Source of the DNA: Candidatus Poribacteria bacterium | Lineage (GTDB): Bacteria > Poribacteria > WGA-4E > GCA-2687025 | Reading direction: 5' to 3' | Assembly (NCBI GenBank): GCA_027625215.1 | Contig: JAQBWJ010000054.1 | Coordinates: 1 to 8,591, forward strand | DNA length: 8,591 nt | In this document: positions 5,602 to 8,591 of the stretch, one piece after another | Numbering within the stretch: position 1 is the stretch's first letter | How the letters are laid out: each line of letters opens with the position of its first letter | The notes under the pieces: model-generated | What the model saw: only the letters and a program-made list of their open reading frames with translations | Database searches by the model: none | What the model was told of the DNA's origin: nothing | Translations under genes and position numbers: made by a program

Positions 5602-6468
5602 ATGTCTGACCTCCAAGACGCTCAACCCGCGCCCACTCGATCCTCGCCGATCCGCGTCTTTTTCACGCGCTTCGGCGAGCGCACCATCGACATCGTGGGC
5701 AACGTCGGCGCGACCTTTTCGCTGCTGTTTTTGACCCTACGACTCATCTTCGCCCGTCCGTTCTTCGTGAAGAACCTCATGCAGCAACTCGCCAAAGTGG
5801 GCGTGCAGTCGTTGCCCGTCGTCGTCGTGACGGGCACGTTTGTCGGGATGGTGCTTGCCTTGCAGGGTTATCACAACCTCAAGGAGCTCGGTTCGGAGGG
5901 GTTGTTGGGATCGTTCGTGGCGACCTCCAGCGTGAAGGAGCTCGGCGCGGTGCTTGTCGGATTCGTTTTGTCGGGGCGGATCGGCGCGTCGATCACGGCG
6001 GAACTCGGCACGATGAAAGTGACGGAGCAGATCGACGCGATTGAGGCGATGGGCGCGAGTCCGATTCAATACCTCGTCGTGCCGCGTTTTCTCGCGTGCG
6101 TGATGATGCTCCCCGTGCTGGCAACCTTTGCGAACATCCTCGCGGTCATCGGCGGGTACGTGCTGGCGACGAACTTCCTCCAAATGCCGGGAGGACAGAC
6201 GGGCATGAACGGGGAGTTCTATTGGGCGATGGTCAGTTCCGTCGGGAGTTACAAAGTGGAGGACGTGATCACCAGCCTGTTCAAGTCCACGACGTTCGGG
6301 GCGATCATTGCGACCATCGGGTGCTACATGGGCTTTTCGATCTCCCCGGCGTCCGGCGCGGAGGGCGTCGGCAAGGCGACGACGACCTGCGCCGTCATGT
6401 GCCTTGTCCTGATCCTGATTGCGACGTTTACCATCGAGTTCGTCAACCGCGAAGTGCTGGGTCTATGA
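5602..6468 (+). CDS. mlaE: MlaE-type ABC transporter permease
   Basis: This is the membrane subunit of an MCE lipid-transport ABC complex in the inner membrane; in E. coli MlaE pairs with MlaF and MlaD to move phospholipids. At 288 residues it is slightly longer than E. coli MlaE, the excess being a polar N terminus (1-16). An amphipathic segment (about 17-50) precedes the membrane core. The family signature is clear at about 122-150: VLSGRIGASITAELGTMKVT, then EQIDAIEAMG. Hydrophobic helices lie near 71-90, 106-124, 160-190, 232-248 and 262-281. The EFVNREVLGL ending is typical. Its last bases overlap the ATPase start as ATGA, so the two are translationally coupled. The symbol is by family; the substrate is not shown by sequence. 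Confidence 0.93.
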   Translation: MSDLQDAQPAPTRSSPIRVFFTRFGERTIDIVGNVGATFSLLFLTLRLIFARPFFVKNLMQQLAKVGVQSLPVVVVTGTFVGMVLALQGYHNLKELGSEGLLGSFVATSSVKELGAVLVGFVLSGRIGASITAELGTMKVTEQIDAIEAMGASPIQYLVVPRFLACVMMLPVLATFANILAVIGGYVLATNFLQMPGGQTGMNGEFYWAMVSSVGSYKVEDVITSLFKSTTFGAIIATIGCYMGFSISPASGAEGVGKATTTCAVMCLVLILIATFTIEFVNREVLGL

Positions 6469-7256
6469 GGTGGCTCACGCCGATCATGGAGACCACCGCC
6501 TCCGATCCGCCACCGCCGGACGTGATGGTGCGGATTCAGGACGCGCACAAGGAACTCGGCGGCAAGAAAGTGCTCGACGGGTTGTCGCTCGATATCCCGC
6601 GCGGCGAAACGACCGTCATCATGGGACCCAGCGGCACGGGCAAAAGCGTCCTGTTGAAGCACATGATCGGGCTGATGATGCCCGACGCGGGTCACGTCTG
6701 GGTGAACGGTGTGGATGTGCCGACGCTGAATCGGCGCGAACTGAACCGTCTCCGCACGAACATGGGGATGTTGTTTCAAGGCGCGGCGTTGTTCGACTCG
6801 CTCAACGTGCTGGAAAACGTCGCGTTCATGCTGCGACAACACCGGAAAATGACGCAATCCGAGATCGAAGAAACCGTCGCGCAAGCGTTGTCGCTTGTCG
6901 GGTTGGCGGGGACGCAGTACCAGAAACCCGCCGAACTCAGCGGCGGGATGCGAAAGCGCGTCGGACTGGCGCGCGCCGTCGTGATGCGACCCGACATCAT
7001 CCTCTACGACGAACCGACGACGGGGCTCGATCCGATCACGGCGCGCGAAATCAACAGCCTGATGCGCGACCTTCACGGAAGGTTGGGCAAGACCTCGATC
7101 ATTGTGACGCACGATGTTGAGAGCGCGTTGTACGTCGGGACCCGTATCGCCATGATCGAGAACGGCGGCATCGTCGTGGAAGGAACGCCGCAGGAAGTGC
7201 AGCAATCGAATGTGCGATTGGCGCAACTCTTTTTCGAGGGATCGACACCTCTCTAG
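6465..7256 (+). CDS. mlaF: MlaF-type ABC transporter ATPase
   Basis: This cytoplasmic ATPase of the MCE transporter powers lipid movement through MlaE. All ABC motifs are present in the 263 residues: Walker A GPSGTGKS (54-61), Q-loop at Q105, signature LSGGM (158-162), Walker B IILYDE (178-183), D-loop GLD (187-189) and the H-loop histidine in VTHD (216). GMLFQGAALFDSLNVLENVAF (101-121) and the LSGGMRKRVGLARA form are typical of the MlaF subgroup. The ATG at 6465 overlaps the mlaE stop by 4 bases and is preferred for coupling. The in-frame ATG at 6486 is possible, since GAGGTGG lies 12 bases before it and the first residues are not conserved. No broken motif is seen. Confidence 0.94.
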   Translation: MRWLTPIMETTASDPPPPDVMVRIQDAHKELGGKKVLDGLSLDIPRGETTVIMGPSGTGKSVLLKHMIGLMMPDAGHVWVNGVDVPTLNRRELNRLRTNMGMLFQGAALFDSLNVLENVAFMLRQHRKMTQSEIEETVAQALSLVGLAGTQYQKPAELSGGMRKRVGLARAVVMRPDIILYDEPTTGLDPITAREINSLMRDLHGRLGKTSIIVTHDVESALYVGTRIAMIENGGIVVEGTPQEVQQSNVRLAQLFFEGSTPL

Positions 7257-7310
7257 TTGACGGACACCGAGCGCGATCAAGCAACGCACCGTGACGGGGG
7301 CATTTTTAAG

Positions 7311-8591
7311 GTGAAGTGGGAAGCGGAACTAAAGGTCGGGGTGTTGGTGATCGCGGCGGGCGCGATGTTGGTGGTGTTGCTGACATTGGCGAACGACTGG
7401 GCGGTCGGCGTGCCGGGCAAGGAGGTCGAGATTCAGTTCGAGTCCTTGAGCGCGTTGAATCGCGGCGCGCACGTTCATCTGTCGGGGGTGTCCATCGGCA
7501 AGGTGATCGACATTCGGCTGCATGAAGACGGTTTCGCGTACGTGCGGGTGCGTGTCGAATCTCCCGTGACGTTGCGCGAGGGGATTCAGGCGAGGCTCAT
7601 CACCGTCGGCATCGTCGGCGAGACGATTGTCGAACTGTTGAACGGCGATCCCGGTAACGCTCCGTTCGACACGTCGCAGCGGATTCGAGGACAGAAGGCG
7701 TCCGATATCGCGTCGATGCTCGTCGAACTGCAAAGCACGCTGACGGACGTGAAATCGCTGCTCGCGTCGGCGGAGTCGGCGATGAACCGGGTCAGCGGCG
7801 AGGTCGAGACGACAAGCGCGTCCGCCCGCGACTTCATGGCGTCCACAACGACCCAAATCGACCGCTTCACCGGACAGACTTCCCCTCTGCTCGCGCGGAT
7901 GAACAAGACGCTCACCACGCTTGAATCGCGTCTTCCCGCGACGATGGACAAAACAGACCGCGTGATCGACGGCGTGCATGAAAGCGTCGAGACGGTGCGG
8001 AGCGACGTGCGCGATCTGACGGCGCGGGCGCAATCGGTCATTGCGTCGTCCCAACAGAACATGGACGAAGTATTCGCCAGCGCGAACGCCACAACGGAAC
8101 AGATGCGCGCCGTCCTGACCGACCTGACGGACGAAGCGAAACGGCTCCGCGCCGACCTGAGCGGCACGGTCGCGCAAGCCTCCGACCTCATGTCGTCGGA
8201 ACAGACACGCGTGAACGAAACGCTCGCCAAATTGGACACGAGCATCGACACGGCGAACGGCATGATGCGGCGGCTCGACGCGATCACGGCGCGGTTGGAA
8301 TCGGGCGATAGCACGGTCGCGGCGCTTCTGAACGACAAGGACACGCTCATCCCGAAACTGAACGCGACGATGGACAGCGCGGACGCCCTCTTGCAGCGGT
8401 TGGACAGGATCGCCACGCCTGTTGAGGAGTTGAGCGGCGGAGGCGGCTTCCGCGCCGATGCGGGCGTCGAAGTGACCTACCGCAGTGCGACGGAAGGGCT
8501 GCAAAGCGAATTCGGGTTGAAGGTGCGTCCGAACGACAACCAATCGCTGTTCGGCTCGGTGGGCACGCGCAACGATCAGAACCTTTACAGT
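7311..8591 (+). CDS. MCE-domain lipid-binding protein, MlaD-like (3' partial)
   Basis: The frame is open for 427 codons and runs off the right edge. The start is GTG with a G-rich site (7294-7300 region); an in-frame TTG at 7257 is less likely. Residues 8-27 form a transmembrane helix after ELKVG, followed by an MCE domain (about 37-112) with the usual SGVSIGKVIDIRL and ITVGIVGETIVELLNG segments. Residues 130-375 are a long heptad-rich helical region, ending with SGDSTVAALLNDKDT, a motif common in MCE proteins. From about 379 the sequence changes to alternating polar and hydrophobic residues suggestive of beta strands. It probably anchors in the inner membrane next to MlaE and carries lipid through the periplasm. 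E. coli MlaD is only about 180 residues, so this is a much longer architecture. Confidence 0.9.
   Translation, partial: MKWEAELKVGVLVIAAGAMLVVLLTLANDWAVGVPGKEVEIQFESLSALNRGAHVHLSGVSIGKVIDIRLHEDGFAYVRVRVESPVTLREGIQARLITVGIVGETIVELLNGDPGNAPFDTSQRIRGQKASDIASMLVELQSTLTDVKSLLASAESAMNRVSGEVETTSASARDFMASTTTQIDRFTGQTSPLLARMNKTLTTLESRLPATMDKTDRVIDGVHESVETVRSDVRDLTARAQSVIASSQQNMDEVFASANATTEQMRAVLTDLTDEAKRLRADLSGTVAQASDLMSSEQTRVNETLAKLDTSIDTANGMMRRLDAITARLESGDSTVAALLNDKDTLIPKLNATMDSADALLQRLDRIATPVEELSGGGGFRADAGVEVTYRSATEGLQSEFGLKVRPNDNQSLFGSVGTRNDQNLYS

Noticed and set aside
5471..5602. 43-codon GTG frame between DUF433 and mlaE
   Set aside because: There is no ribosome binding site and no recognisable motif. 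The overlaps with both neighbours are suggestive but could be chance, so it is kept only as part of a finding.
6324..7289. 321-codon minus-strand frame opposite the ATPase gene
   Set aside because: It is a shadow of mlaF, which has every ABC motif; the antisense product is low-complexity and unrecognisable.
7329..8543. 404-codon open frame on the minus strand opposite the MCE gene
   Set aside because: Its translation is rich in Arg and His with no family pattern, while the plus strand has a clear MCE domain. Strong G/C third-position bias keeps antisense frames open.
1..8591. CRISPR arrays, insertion sequences, tRNA or rRNA genes, prophage genes
   Set aside because: No regularly spaced direct repeats, transposase motifs, cloverleaf-like sequence or phage proteins were seen; the gene content is housekeeping and envelope.

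Overview
This window looks like chromosomal DNA of a GC-rich (roughly 60 percent by eye), diderm bacterium. The diderm inference rests on an MCE/Mla-type lipid-transport operon, which belongs to organisms with an outer membrane. Codons end strongly in G or C, which also explains the many long but empty antisense reading frames. I cannot name the phylum from the sequence alone. All supported genes lie on the plus strand.

Left block (1-2100). After about 250 bases with no convincing gene there is a sigma70-like promoter (248-275) and a two-gene unit. The first gene encodes an eight-helix membrane protein made of two DUF350 repeats. The second encodes a secreted, Ser/Thr/Ala/Gly-rich protein with a C-terminal membrane anchor. 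A GC-rich hairpin closes the unit.

Middle block (2117-5249). A strong promoter-like sequence is followed by a leader of about 155 bases and then rpsF (S6), ssb, rplI (L9) and dnaB. This is the classic S6 operon next to the replicative helicase, except that rpsR (S18), usually between ssb and rplI, is absent. S6 and L9 carry unusual charged C-terminal extensions. The leader can form a 9-10 bp long-range helix whose 3' arm overlaps a second helix that would cover the rpsF Shine-Dalgarno sequence. That makes it a plausible autoregulatory ribosomal-protein leader, and it is the most interesting feature of the window.

Right block (5284-8591). A small DUF433 (antitoxin-like) gene with no visible toxin partner is followed by an Mla-type operon: permease (MlaE), ATPase (MlaF, overlapping by 4 bases) and an MCE substrate-binding protein (MlaD-like) that runs off the right edge. 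Together these should form an inner-membrane ABC complex that moves phospholipid or another hydrophobic substrate across the periplasm. The MCE protein has a very long predicted helical region and then a sequence resembling the start of a beta-rich, possibly outer-membrane, domain.
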